The notes beneath the pieces are model-generated. The model was not told the origin of the DNA, made no database searches, and saw only the letters and a program-made list of their open reading frames with translations. A stretch of 64,000 bases of DNA. Origin: Macropodus opercularis (Eukaryota > Chordata > Actinopteri > Anabantiformes > Osphronemidae). Of the stretch, positions 32,862-45,700 are shown in pieces (positions within the stretch are counted from its first letter, which is position 1; each line of letters begins with the position of its first letter). The stretch covers positions 14,205,001-14,269,000 of the forward strand of contig CM061099.1 in the NCBI GenBank assembly GCA_030770545.1. The letters run 5' to 3'. A program made the position numbers and the translations under genes.

Positions 32862-35800
32862 AGCTGCAGCACGGGTGTGACAGATTATTTCTCTGTGCAC
32901 ATTTCATTTTCTGCTGACAGAATGGGACATGTAATGTGCTGTAATCCTTGATAAAGTAAAAGCAGGGCAGCTTGGCCAAAGGAAAAAAAAAAAAAGAAGA
33001 ACAGCCGTCAAAGAGGGTAAACCTCAGGCACATCCAACAGCCAGAAATAGCTCATAAGGACATGACTTTTCTAGATGTGATTGGTGTGGAGGAGCATGCA
33101 CAGCACTATTTAGCTCAGCCTTGGGCTTTTCTGACGGCAGACAACTTCCTATTGGAGGTATTTCCGTTCCGTCATGAACCAGTTCAGATTAAAGTCCCAA
33201 TCCCATAAGACAACTTCACTGTACTCTACTGTCATCGTTACAGATAGTAACGTCCTCTTTACCACATGAAAACCATCACATGACGTTACAGGAGCAGTCG
33301 TTTCTGAGACGAAGCGATGACCTTTCTAATAAAGAAGCCCTGCCCCTGAGCTTATCACGGCATTCTGTGCCCTGCCCCTAACCCAGACCCAAATCCCTGC
33401 ATGGGAGGGGTTTTAAATGGTTTGCGTGACAACAAGGTTGTGGTCATTATTAATGAATATGCCACATATTTCAGTTTGTGGCCTGACAGAACAATATACT
33501 TCTATTCAACCGTCCCAGAAAGCTACGTTAATGTACTGTACAGAAAGAGTCAGCACTAGCAAAGACACTGCATTGAGTTAAATGTTTTTTTCATTTAGTC
33601 TACAATGAACATATTAAACGCATCAGAAAATCTACCTCACACAAACGTGAAATGACTCATTTACGGTTCTTATCGCAGCATCACTGTTTCATCAGCTCAG
33701 GCAGCTGCAGTTTTCAGAGCCACTGAATTTTAAGGAGCTGCTCAAACCTGTGTCGTTCTCACAGTTTGCCTCAGATCAGGAGCCGTGTGCGTGTAGCAGC
33801 ACGAGGGGTTTAGTGGCATAGATGTGATGAGAAGGCAAACACCTGAAGGTGCACACCACCTGCAGCAACAGCACACATGTATGTGCACACGCTCAGCAGA
33901 AAGCAGCTCTACTCTGCTTCTGCATCGTCTGCTGAGTCGCCTCTTTTCCTAGTAACCAAAATATTCACCTCGTTCTAATTCCGCTTACATTCTGTAAACC
34001 TCCTTTTTCAGAGGACGTATTTAAGCGACACAGTGTAGATGTTTGGCTTCTTGTTTTCTGATATGGCATCTGTCATGGCTTTTCACTTGGGCACTTGACA
34101 ACAGGCTGCAGTCACAAAACTGATTCTATCGTTTCAATGATAACAAAAAAAACTATTTGCATATTCAGATGTTTGTTACATGAGTTGAAGTCCTGATTTA
34201 TTTAAGTTCAGTCCTGTGTTTACTTTTCATTTGTTCTCCAACAGGGAAATAACTCTGTGCTAAAAATAATATATTCAGTCACAATAAACTATACTATAAA
34301 ACTATATATATATATATATATATATATAAAGCTGTATTATCTTATTATCTAATGGTATTATCTTATTATTTCACAAATAATAAATACACTAGAGACTACA
34401 TCTCTATTAATAAGCAATCTGATAAACTTAAAAACAGGATGTTTGAACAAAAGCAGGAAATAAACCTAAAAATAAGATGTGTGACCTTATCAAGTATCTC
34501 AACATGGAGAGGTTCTGTCGAGGCCTGATGCCGACTCGCTGAACAACATTGCAGAGCTTTTTCATTGTCAGTTAACCTTTTGAAAAACTGCAGTCAGGGC
34601 AAACGTTTTATACACACAAATAAAAAACAATAAAAGGACTCGTCCGAGTTGACCTCTCCTTCCAGTTCAACGGGAGAGTGTGAGCTAGAGGGTGTATGAG
34701 GAAAGGCAGCAGAAAAAAACCCCCAACACAAATATCTTCATGAGGAAAATAAAACAAACAGAAGCAAGCGATTAGGCAGGATTTTGCATGAACAAAGTCT
34801 CTGGTTTGCCACAGTCTAGGTTTGTAGTTTTGAAGCGGTTCTCAACTTAAACCTACCTATAGAGCGCAGCAGAGCAGGGAGGGGGGCTGGACTCCTCCTC
34901 CTCCTCCCAGTCTTACTTTAAGTTGCATCTCGTACTGTAGTTATATTCAAAACAGATTCCAGTGCTCCAGGCTTGTGAGTCACTGTGTCAGTGGATTTCT
35001 TTCCAACGGCTGCTGATTGATTAGTGTGACAACTGCAAGAGGCTGCAGCCATTTTTCTCCTTAATAAAGCCATCCACAGTGGCCTCAAGCAGTACATTCA
35101 CCATGTCCTGTTCAGTATTGTTATTGTAACTGAGATAAGAAAAATAAACACTGCATGAAATGCCCTTTAAACAGCCACAACAAATTTCTCCACCACACCT
35201 CTATCTCCCTGAGAAAGCAGATTTCCATGCACAACCAAGCATGAGACAGATATTGTATAAGGACAAAGAGCAGCCACGACAGCTATGTCAATGCTCTTAA
35301 CATGGCAGCAGTGGGAGCCACAGCAGGCTTGTTATACAGAATACTGAGAAAAGTACCTTAAAAATTTAGAAACTCTCTTTTCTCTTGAGTGAAAACATGT
35401 TGAAATCCTGAGCACACATCCCAAAATAACCTCACACTCTCCTTTTCATTTATGTCTCACTCTCTCTCTCTCTGTCAGCCTTGTTTACACATCTACGACT
35501 CCGGTATGATCCAGTCAGCTTCCAGGGAAAGAGCCAGTTGTAGTAGAGTTGCCATGGCAACTGGGGAGCGCAGGGTCTCCAAGGTCACAGCGAGAGCACC
35601 TGGAGCCGAGATGATGGAAGAACAGAGGGTTGACCTGGCAGCCTGTGGCTGCACTGGGGCGTGGGGGTTGTTATTCCTGGACTTTTCATTAGCATCTCGC
35701 CCTCCTGCCTGACACCGACGTGACAAATTGTGACCGCACGTGCTAATCATTCCACAAGCTACTAAAATACATCAGCTACTACGGTGATGGGTAGGAGCAG

Positions 35801-36656
35801 TTCTGATGCAGGTGGGGTTTGCAGGGTGAAACAGAGGGAAGGAGCAGGCTCCAGCACTGGAAAGTGGATTACATCCATTATGTAGGAGCTGCTATCCCGT
35901 CACTGTGTTAGAGTGGAAGAAGAAGCGTTTGGAGGATACAAGCATCTTCTTTATTTTGCAGTAAAGCTAATTTGCAGTCTAAAGTATTAAGTACACATAT
36001 ACAGTGTTAAGTTGTTAAGTTATATGTGCAATTAAACAAAATGTTATGCTCGTTTCCCAGGAAAGTGCAGGAAGCCAGATCAACAACCCAGTAAAAGACT
36101 TTCAGATCATTGCATCAAAAGTGTGATGCAGAGTGTGATGCGCTGAAGCCCTGTTGCACTACAGAGAAACTGGGCCATAAAAAGCTCTAATATGTTACCG
36201 TTTGATCGTGATGCTTCACCCCTGCTTCCCATTTCATTTTTATGAGCTGCAGATTGTGTCCACTGGGTAATTTTCAATGCGCACTTTAGAACATAAGGTA
36301 TTAAAGCTACAGTGCACAACTTTCTCCGCTGCGGTTAGTTAGAAATGTATTTCAAAACATATGTTAATTTGGGGTGTTGCAGTCAACCCAGGCAGCATAG
36401 CGCCGATACAGCGTCCTATGGGCTTTGGCGAGGTGTACTCTTCTGAGCAGGCAGTGAAAGCCAATGTCATGGTTGTGCGCTCATGGCTGTTAATGAATAA
36501 ATGAATATACCTCAGGTCTACTACTCTCCTCACACACAGGGCAAAGAAAAAAACAAGGAGAAGTGAAAGGAAATGAAAACCAAAACCATTCACTTAAAAT
36601 CCTATTTATCGAATTCTACTCTGTTCACGTTTACAACACGCACATACTTAGACACA
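32862..36656. other. Intergenic DNA, no gene supported
   Basis: AT-rich DNA with a TA run at 34302-34328. The longest frame next to the satellite (32972-33208) has no recognisable domain. The region 36297-36330 (AAAGCTACAGTGCACAACTT) is reminiscent of a dispersed teleost repeat, but I cannot confirm this. Confidence 0.5.
34302..34328. repeat. (TA)n microsatellite
   Basis: About thirteen TA units in intergenic DNA. Confidence 0.95.
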
Positions 36657-36905
36657 GTTTACTTACAAAGTTCCTCAGGGTTCTGTGCTTGGACCAATAT
36701 GTTTTATATATTTATCCTCCTCTGCTGTAAGTAACACCAGGGGGGAAATAAATCTATGCTATGCAGATGACATCCATCTATATTTATGTATGAAAACATG
36801 AGACGAATCAGTTAGGGGAAGATAGTTCAAGCATGTTTGAAAGACGTGAAGACCTGGATGCCCTGTAACTTTTCCTACTGACAAGGCAGAAATTAGCTTT
36901 GACCA
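36657..36905 (+). mobile_element. L2-type LINE fragment (reverse-transcriptase core), degenerate
   Basis: The plus strand reads YKVPQGSVLGPICF, then INLCYADDIHLYL with the YADD catalytic motif at 36760-36771, closed by a stop at 36799. After a frame change it continues ETNQLGKIVQACLKDVKTWM, and after another, TDKAEISFDQ. This order (VPQGSVLGP, YADD, LKDxKxWM) is typical of L2/Maui-class non-LTR retrotransposons of fish. It is an old 5'- and 3'-truncated copy with at least two frame breaks and an in-frame stop, so not mobile. Confidence 0.8.
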
Positions 36906-37770
36906 GGACATAAAAGAAATTCCTGCAGCAGCTTTTTAGAGCAGACTTGGTCTTGGTTAAGGTGCAGTAGATTTAGACTGGAGAACATCCTTGCATCGAG
37001 GCGGATGGCCACCCACACTGAGCCAGGTTCTGCTGGTTTCTTCGTGATTTTTTTCTCATCATTGTTGCCTATTGCTGTGAGATCTGTTGTGTTTTCTACA
37101 TACATTTAGATTCTGTGACGACATCTACAACAAGCCACACAGTGGCTGTATTTTAAAACTGAATTTTTCAGCAATCCTTGAACAGAAGAAGAAAGTTAAA
37201 AGAAGAGAGAACGTTCTTGAGACTTTTCTTGTGGCTTTAGCAACAGATTTCATTTCTGTGCAGCTGGTGTTCGCAGGTCATCAGGACTGAGGACTGTGTT
37301 GCTTAAAGCCCACACATGCTGGTGTTATCACCCACCCACCGTTGACTCTGGAGAGTCTTGCCGTCTGTTTTGTTTTTTTTTTTAATAAAAAAAAAATCTG
37401 AGGCGAAAGGACACGATACAAACAATAACTTGGATGGAATAACCTGGAGTACAGAGAACAATGAGAGGAAAATGGTCACATATACAAATCACGTGAAGAA
37501 ACAGTTTGAGGACTCCTTCGATATTGTAAAAACCATCTTGCATTACTGTTACATCCTTTTCTTTTAGGTCTATGAAAACAATGTCTCATAAGTTTGCCAA
37601 ACTGAGCTCAGTACTGCACAGACTCAACGTTTTCTACCTGCCTTGCTGCGTCATGTCTGCGTGCAGTCGGACGTCAGATGACTTGCATTCATTTATTCAT
37701 TCATTCATTACAGGACTCTAATGATTGTGATAACAGAGGCACACACTTGTTCATTTGCTGAATATATTAT
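36906..37770. other. Intergenic DNA downstream of MAGI1
   Basis: No gene. On the minus strand around 36985-37055 the sequence (CCTGGCTCAGTGTGGGTGGC, CATCCGCCTCG) recalls a common dispersed fish repeat, at low confidence. An A/T homopolymer patch lies at 37373-37397 and an ATTC repeat near 37690-37710. Confidence 0.4.
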
Positions 37771-38522
37771 TTTATTTTAACATCATCGTCATAGGTTAAC
37801 TTTATTTCCCCTTCATTCATTTAAAATGATCACCTCTGAAATGTACACATACTGCAAACTGTCAAAAATATACAAACAAATGCAGGCTTGTGCTATAGTC
37901 TGGTCAAATGTCTAAAAAACAGTGGCACTGGGGAGAAAGAGAGAGAATGAAGATGACAGAGAGAGAGAGCGAGAGAGAGAGAGAGAGAGAGAGAGACATT
38001 GAAACTGGAAAAGACATGCACAGCATCATTGTGAGCACCGGGTACATTGATCCAGGTGCGCAGTACTTTCATGGGATCCTCGTGGAAAAGTAGATACATT
38101 TTTTTTATCTGATAACGTGGCAGGAAATTCCCACCATGTATCCAAAAAAACAAACAAACAAAAAAAACAACTAGAAGGTTGCTCGTTGATGGAACTGTTA
38201 GGCACATCATTTAGTTTTTTTTAGTAGTTTTTTATGGTTTTATGGTTTTCTGTAAAAGTCAGAGTTACTGTAAATGCAGAATGTTTAACCAAAATCAAGA
38301 AAAAAGAAAATAATCATACAATAAAAAAAACAACTGCTTTCAAAAGTAATTTTGAAATCACTGTCCTGTTAGTAACTCTTCATTGTGACATTGTGTGAAT
38401 GTGTGTGGTCTTGTACGTTTGTGTCACAGCTGGGTGTATTTCTGAAGAACCAAATGGTCATAGAAGAGAGTATTTGCAGGTGTTCTGTGGGTTGTTGCTG
38501 TAACTGGCTGACAGCCATCCTA
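37771..38522 (-). other. magi1: MAGI1 long-isoform 3' UTR (predicted) with poly(A) signals
   Basis: Downstream of the MAGI1 stop, the first canonical AATAAA signals on the minus strand are at 37801-37806 and 37771-37776, which would give a 3' UTR of about 0.7 kb. It includes a long GA/TC run (37958-37996). The cleavage site is inferred only from these hexamers. Confidence 0.5.
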
Positions 38523-39787
38523 TCAGATGCTCAGGTCTTTGGGGTTGTCCTTGTAGGTCTTCTTGGGCTCAGGGAGCATAGGATTGGATGACTGCCTAGT
38601 CTTGTTGGTCTTGAGGGTGTTGTAGTACTCTCTGACCTTTTCCGCTACAAAATGGTCATCATCCTCTTCGTCCTCTGAGTCATCCCGTCTGCTCCTGATC
38701 GGGGAGATGTCTCGTCCAAGGCTGCGGGCTCTGTACTGTGACTCAGGGGAACTACCTCGGCTTGCGTAGCGTTCGGTCCTCTCCAGCCTTTCGGCCGAGC
38801 GTCCCCTCTCTAGCCTCTCGGCCGAGCGTCCCCTCTCTAGCCTCTCCGCCGAGCGTCCCCTCTCTAGCCTCTCGGCAGAGCGGCCTCTCAGCAGCGAGCT
38901 GTACCTCTTGTAGGCTGAATCCGAGTCGGGGGTTCGCACTCTAGGGAGCATGTTGTCTCTGGAGGCATCTCTCTGGCCCCGGGATGCAATGTTCCGTAGC
39001 AGACTGTCCTCCTTGTAGGTGTCTTTCGAGAAGGCCCTCATCAGCAGGCTGTCGTCCCCATACAGCCGCTCGTCCTTCTGCAGTGGCTGGAACGTAGCCT
39101 CCCTGTTCAGGCGGTCTAGGGCTGGAGACTCACGGAGGATGCTGTCCTCGAATGAGAAAGTGGGTTCAGGAGTCTTGGTAGCCTCCCTCAGTACGGCCTC
39201 GTCCCGGTTTGGCCTACTGTTGCTGTAGCCCTGCCTCACTGGGGACGTGTACCGGTAGGGATTTGAGGTGGGAGGGTGGCGTCTTGTGGGGGAGCGATGG
39301 CGAGAGCGGTGAGGGGACCTGTGGCGTTGAGGCGAGTGGTGGCGGTGGTGGGAAGAGTGATGTTGGTGTCGTCTTTCAGGGGAGCGGCCGTGCCGATGTC
39401 CCCTGTGACGCCCATCCAGGTTGTTTTCCGCGCTACGTGACCGGTTATGCTTCTTGTCAGGGGAACGGTGACCGCCACGGTGGTGCCCACTGGAATGGTG
39501 ATGATGACCGTCGCTTCTCTTCTCATCCTTCCCTGTTCCCTTCTTTGACTTGTGCTGGCCTGTGCTGGTTTTCTTGTTGGGGGAGCGGTGGCGGGTGTTG
39601 GAATGGCGGTGCTTGCCAGTACTGCTAGATTTGGGGTTTGCCTCCCTCTTGCTTCGAGATGAGTGGTGAGGTTCTGGTGGGGTGCTGGACTCCGATGGCG
39701 CGTTGACTGAGGAAAGGGCGTTCACTTCCGCAGCGTTTTGTAACCCTGAGGCTGGGTTGGCTGTGCTGCTGTCGTTGGGGCTGCCGT
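38523..39787 (-). CDS. magi1: MAGI1 terminal exon: His/Arg/Ser-rich long-isoform tail
   Basis: The 1265-nt last exon; joined to VPEY through a split Asp codon it adds 420 residues and stops at 38523-38525. Order: serine-rich start, a basic His-rich region with many RSP/RSPx and HHxx clusters, a moderately conserved middle ([20 protein letters not shown]), four tandem RGRSAERLE units (38781-38888), an acidic [10 protein letters not shown] patch, [10 protein letters not shown], and the end DLSI as in human STDLSI. Basic clusters fit the nuclear localisation reported for the long mammalian isoform. Acceptor TTGTGTTGCAG|ACGG. Confidence 0.92.
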
Positions 39788-42700
39788 CTGCAACACAATG
39801 TGACATACAAACGAGGGCAGTGGGATCGAACATGCGTCGGTACTCTACTGGAACATGAACCATGCTGAACCACCCAGACATGAACGTGAGAACATTTCCA
39901 TTGAAAGCCATTCTGATGTTAATGTCAGCAAAGACGTCTAGCTGTTAGATGGCACGGCCGTGGGGAAAAGAAGAAACACTGTAGCTTACACATGAGAGAA
40001 GAAGGCAGAGTGACACAGTTGGAAGGCAGCCATGGCTTGAAGAGACGTGTTAACAGTAACAAACCTGTTCCCAAGTCAGAAGCGAAATGGGACTTAGCTG
40101 GTTGAGCGGCTGGACTGGAGGCTGGTTCCAGCTAGTGCTGCCGTGCTGCAGGTCGATGATGCTGCTCGACTGTACTGAATGGCCATGCTCTTTCATGCGC
40201 GGTCACGATGCCTTAGACACTTTATACATGTTCATACCAAATAATGATCGTCTTCCTACATAACTCTGTCTCTGCTTGTAATACATGTGATGGATTACCA
40301 GCAATTTAAATGCTCTGCTCAACTTCACATGCATTTTAACTGCTCACGTCAAAGGATTGTCTCCGTTACTTAGACTAAATAAGTTGCACAACCAGTGTCT
40401 GTAACTATCGACTGGAAGTACAGTAGGAATTTAGCTGAAGACCAGCAGTAACAAGACAAGACGTTCTCTGTTGGCCTAAAGCAGGGATCCAAAACACGCC
40501 CCTCTGCATTCACCTTGAGACTCGGTGCCCTGAGGTTTAATGCAGCGGGTGAAGACGTATGCAGGTATCCATAACAACGGTTACGGGAACGGCGACACTG
40601 GCAAAGCGATTTGAGTTGATGGAGTTGTTTGCATGGGGTGGGGCATGGGTGAGCTGAGACCACACAACACACACCAGGATGGACATAGAGCGCCAGAGAG
40701 ATAACGACAGAAAGTGGGAGGCAGCGCCAGACGACAGGGAAGGACAGCAACTAACCGTGGTCTGATTTTGGAGGACAGAGGCCTCCCCCATCTTGTCATT
40801 TCTCATACATGCAGTGAGATGGGAAGCGACCATCCCTGAAGGGAGACAAGAGCCCAGTGCAATACGGAAAGAAGGGAAGATACACAAAAACAGAAAGAGA
40901 AGAGCAGACTAGTTTAGACCACTTAGAACCCACTGGAAAGAAGAAAAGAAAATTATTGTGTTGATTTTCAATGAAAAAAATGTGTTTATTTGATCATTGA
41001 GTCATTCAGAATAAAGAGACAGTCCAGGAAATTGCCCAAACCCTTCAGTGGAAACCAGCAGTTACAGAGAAAAGCACTGTAAACGAGCAAATGCACACAT
41101 ACGCACACAGTTAAAGATGTGGACACAGAAGCAGCAGAAACTCAAACCCAAAAGATAAAGACAGTGAGACCTGCACACCCAACACGACAGCGTATGAGGC
41201 AGTTTTACATTGCTGACAGAAGTCAAAAGAAATACTGGCAAGTCCGTCGAAGGTCGCGTCAACGAAAAAAAAAAGTACAAAGAATGACCTGAAAATATAC
41301 AAGTTCACACGATGTCATATCGGTGCAGGTTAAGACGGCACATTCTTAGCGCAAAAAATAAAGGAAATAATACAAATTAAAATACAATGATGAACTTTTC
41401 AAGACAGGCAAATGTAGCTCCACTCAAAAAAAGTAAAAAGAAAAACATGACTGATGACTACAATTAAAAAAAAAAAGAAACATTCCATAAATATTATGGA
41501 AATTAGACAGTAGAAGGAAACAAAATCTAATTTACACTTTTGACAAGTTCATGCAGCAATAGACTTTTATCCATTAATACTGTATGTGGCTTCAATTCAT
41601 GGCTCTGTACACGGAACAAAAATACTTGTAAAAATGCCTCTATTCTTTTAAGCACTGTACAAAACACCTATATAATTGGGTCGACTCTTATTTTGGAATT
41701 GGGGGGGGGGGGGGGGGGGGTGCAGTTCTATTGTCACAGCTTTTCAATGACATTAACGGTGGGTGCAGATTAGTGAGTAACGCCAAGTACAGTATAGTGA
41801 GATTTTCTCTTGGAAATGGCGAAGAACAGCATCAGACTGTTTTCTTCTCAAAACAGGTCCCACTTAAAACCTTTAAGAAGTTCAGTAGCTTACATTCACC
41901 TTCAATAAATATCATAAATATGTTTGTGTCCTGTCAAAACCACAGCTATGAGTTGTCCCATGTTTTATCATGAGGTATAAAAAGATCAAGGTCTCTTTTC
42001 CCCTCAATGCTAAATTAGTTGGTAGAGTTTATGGAGCCATTAATACCTTTACTCACGAGAGACAGTGATTTTTCACTAATGTGGCCAAACTCTAAACAGT
42101 TGCTATTTTCACGTAGCGCTGAAACACAGACCCACCGCCTTTCTGCAAAGTCCCGGCAATGTGCTTTCGCTCATTGGCCAAAAGGTGAAAAGTGACAGTG
42201 GGATGACATGGAAACTGAGACGGGGTGACAGCAGGAGGGAGCGACGGCACCCACAGGAGCAACGACCTGCCCTGCCACCCCCACCAACAAAGTCCCAAAG
42301 CCCAGGGAGCAACCGCCACCACAAAGAGAGTCGGGACCAACCAACCCCTTCTCCCCCTCCCTGGTGGATTTGTCCCAGGGACGGGTAAAGGGTGCTGGGT
42401 GGGTGTTTTAGTTCTTTGGCCTTCAACCCACCACCGTCCGCTGAGCCCCCCCCCCTCTGGCTCAGGGTGTGAACAGAGGGGAGAAGGGAATGTTTTCATA
42501 GATTGACCCACCATATTCAGGCACTGAGCCATCGCCCCTCTTAAGGACCAGATTGACGCGCCGGCCTCCGCTCTTGATGAGCTCGATGGCTCGCGCGTGC
42601 TTCATGCCCTTGGTGCTCTCGCCGTTGATCTCCAGGATTTCGTCACCAACCTAAGAGAAAGAGGAAGAGAAGCAAAGGGGGCAGAAAAGAGTCAAAACGA

Positions 42701-45700
42701 CAGGTGGACGGGAAGAGAGAGAAAGGGACAGGAGACGCAGCAGACGGGAGACAAGGAAGGAAGTCCACATGGGGAGGGATAGAGACGACAGGGGGGGCGA
42801 GAGATTTTACAGCGGTTAAATATAAACCTGTGGAAGTCTACAACAGCAAAGTTTTTTTCCTAAACCAACAGTTTGCAGAGAGAGAAAATTATGTAGAGGG
42901 AGGGGAGGGGGGGGCAACCAAAGTTAAAAAAAAAAAAAAAAAGCCCCTTCGCTTCCTGGTTCTTTGCCTCCACGCCTCAAGTTATCTGTCAGTTCTGCGG
43001 CGCGGAGGGAATTCCTCTCTGGCAGACTATGGATCTCACTGACACCTCTCTGCCTCACAGAGCGCCTGCTATTAATATCCCTGCTAATAAGCTGCTCAAA
43101 CACACGTACTAACGCGCTAATACATGCGCGTCCACACAACCGCAGCGTATTCATATCTAACAAAAGCCCACACGACGCGACACATGCGTACGGTATCGGT
43201 CTGCGTATGTCTCACACGCAAACATGGGGAGAATTGATTAATGGCGCAATGAATTAAAGGCCAAGAGTACGGTGCCTGGATACTACACTGTAATACATAA
43301 GAATGGTCAGAACAGTCAGTGGATTATTAAGACATCATTGAGGACATGGAATCTAAGCTGCTACACTGATCTTGATATGAAAGCCAAGATGTTTCAGTAG
43401 CCGTCTGAGTTGTCCATGATTACTGTGCCCCGGGAGACGCTTGTTGGTGCCAAGCAAGCTTAACGTTGCTGTAATGCAACTGATTTATTCAATTTACACA
43501 ATAACTACTGCGATCACAGTAGAACATCACCTTTACTGTATTTAATAAAGTGAGTCCCACTGAGAGTAGAATTTTATTTAGCAGTGGTGGCGATGTCTAA
43601 AATCAGAGTTTCTTTTTCAGACGTCGGCTTCATAGGCTGAGCCTCCTACGTAGCTGTGGATCACCTGCGCATTTGAATGTGTAGCGCTTCTCGTGTCCAT
43701 ACCCTCATTTTTCCGTTGCGTACGGCGGCTCCGTCCTCAGCTAGCCTCAGCACGTACAGGTCCATGTTGTATTCTCTGCCTCCCCTCAGGCTGAAGCCAA
43801 AGCCTTTGTTATCTCGCTCCAGGTCCACAGAGTAGAACTCCGAATCCTGATGGGGACAGATCCCCGCAGACACAGACAGAGAGAGACACATCCGCATCAA
43901 GGTCACGTTTGTGATTCAGATTTAGAGCGCTTAAGCGCGCGTGTGGGTCTTTTAAAGGAACTTGTGACAAATGCCACCTTCAGGAAAGTCGCATCTATTT
44001 AATAGGTAAAGTGTGTGTGTGTGTGTGTGTGTGTGTGTTCCTGTAGTTGCTCTTGTAAAACGTCCGAGGGCTGTTTGAGGGTTGAGATGAGATTTTGGTG
44101 CCAAGGTTAGAATTAAGCTTTCACGAGGGTTAGTTAGTTATGCATTTAGTTGTGATGGTCCCAACGTATACGTGCTTTCTCCGTAGACAAAGAGCTTCAG
44201 GCAGACAGAGCGAGGGCCGTCCAGGCAGCACAAGGACAGGCAGACAGCCAGCAGCTCCTTCCTTCACGCCCTCCTAATCTCCTTTGCTAACGGATCAATG
44301 CTATCTGTGAAAGCCATCTCCACACTGGCAGATTAATGCAGCAGTGAACACAGTGGACTGAGGGGTTACTTTGAACGCAGACAGCCTTTCCTTAACACAA
44401 GGACTCCGATAACACTGGCAGGTAGCCGCAAAGACAGAAATCACCTCCTTGTCTAGTGTCCTTGCGAGGGTAGGTAGGTGGAACAGTTAATGTACAGTAT
44501 GGAGGGACAGAATAAATGAGTCTGTAGGTGCTAGAGCAGCTGGATGGGTGCATGGAAGGACTAACGCGGTAGGGGAGTTGAGGTGATGGACTGTAAACTG
44601 TTGTTGTGTCTGATGGAGACATGAAATAGACGGATGGCTGGCTAAATTGACAAGCGAACGCATGACTGGAGTGTCCTTTCTCACCTGAGCTGAGACTTGC
44701 GTCGGGGGCTGAGGCGGCAGGGCTTGTGGAGCTTTGAATTCAAACGACTCCTGTTTCGGTTTGGTGTTGTTCCTGAGACAGAAAGACACGAGTGAGCGTC
44801 GGATCGCATCAGGTAGCGGCTGATGGGATGAAACGACAAAACCGGCCTCACATACGCTCCTTCATTGATCGATTAGTCAGTGTGGTCCTCACCTGGCTTC
44901 AGTTGCAGCCTGTTGTGTGTGAGTGGTGGTTATAGTGGCGATCTTCTCCGCATTAGTCAACAAGGATGCATTTGATGACTCTGAGAAGGAAGGGGGAGGA
45001 AAAAACAGGCGTCACGACAGTTCCACTAACTCATTTTTAATTGCATGTATGTATAACAATGTGTTTTGCAAATGAGCCTTTGATTAAATTGTCTTGACAA
45101 ACTTTTGAGCCAAGAAGCAAAACTGGAAAATATTTTAAGAATTGATTTGACCAATTCGTTTTTATACCAGTGAACGCAACACATTTGTCACACTATCCAA
45201 TCAACTCTTTGCCTCCAGCAACCATAAAAGCCTTTTTGCTACCTGATTACATTTTATTGACATTTACTTTTTCCATTCCACTTGTAATTCAATTTGTTAA
45301 ACTTGCATAAAACAGAAGCGTCGGTCTGACAGGATTTAATCCATATTTCACGAGTCTAATTTTTCTGCGTGAACACTGGTGTAGATTGAGCAGCTGTCAG
45401 CTACAAACATTAGCTGACCTACAGGGACCACCGCCAGCTCCGCCACTAGCCTCGGGCTCCCTCCAGCACATAGCCAAGATCTGGGACACCAGAGGAATAC
45501 AGAGGTGTTCCATCAGTCATTTTGTCAAGGCACTTGTCAAACCCTGTTTCTCTTCCTCCACATGTACATCTCACTCTGAAATGAAAGTCGGCCTGTCGAG
45601 TTGTCAAATAAACACTGAAAGGCTCTAGGGACGAACCGAACCGGCTCTTGGTTATTTTTGCCTTTTTAGCTTTGATGAAATCGTTTTGTGGCATGAATGA

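Larger units (their letters stand above)
39788..42461 (-). other. magi1: MAGI1 introns and possible short-isoform 3' UTR
   Basis: Surrounds the 80-nt alternative exon. If the short isoform is used, its 3' UTR would begin at 42461. The first clear AATAAA seen on the minus strand is near 40985-40990. The C-rich and G-rich stretches at 42230-42460 code for nothing recognisable. Confidence 0.4.

Noticed and set aside
32117..33033. Long open frames (up to 294 codons) of Met-Asp-Gly-Trp or His-Pro-Ser-Ile repeats
   Set aside because: They are translations of the GGAT satellite; all frames are open because the repeat unit lacks stop codons.
44392..44789. Open frames upstream of the PDZ6 exon as an additional MAGI1 exon
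   Set aside because: Only the 44685-44772 part matches MAGI1 and has splice sites; the rest is intronic read-through.
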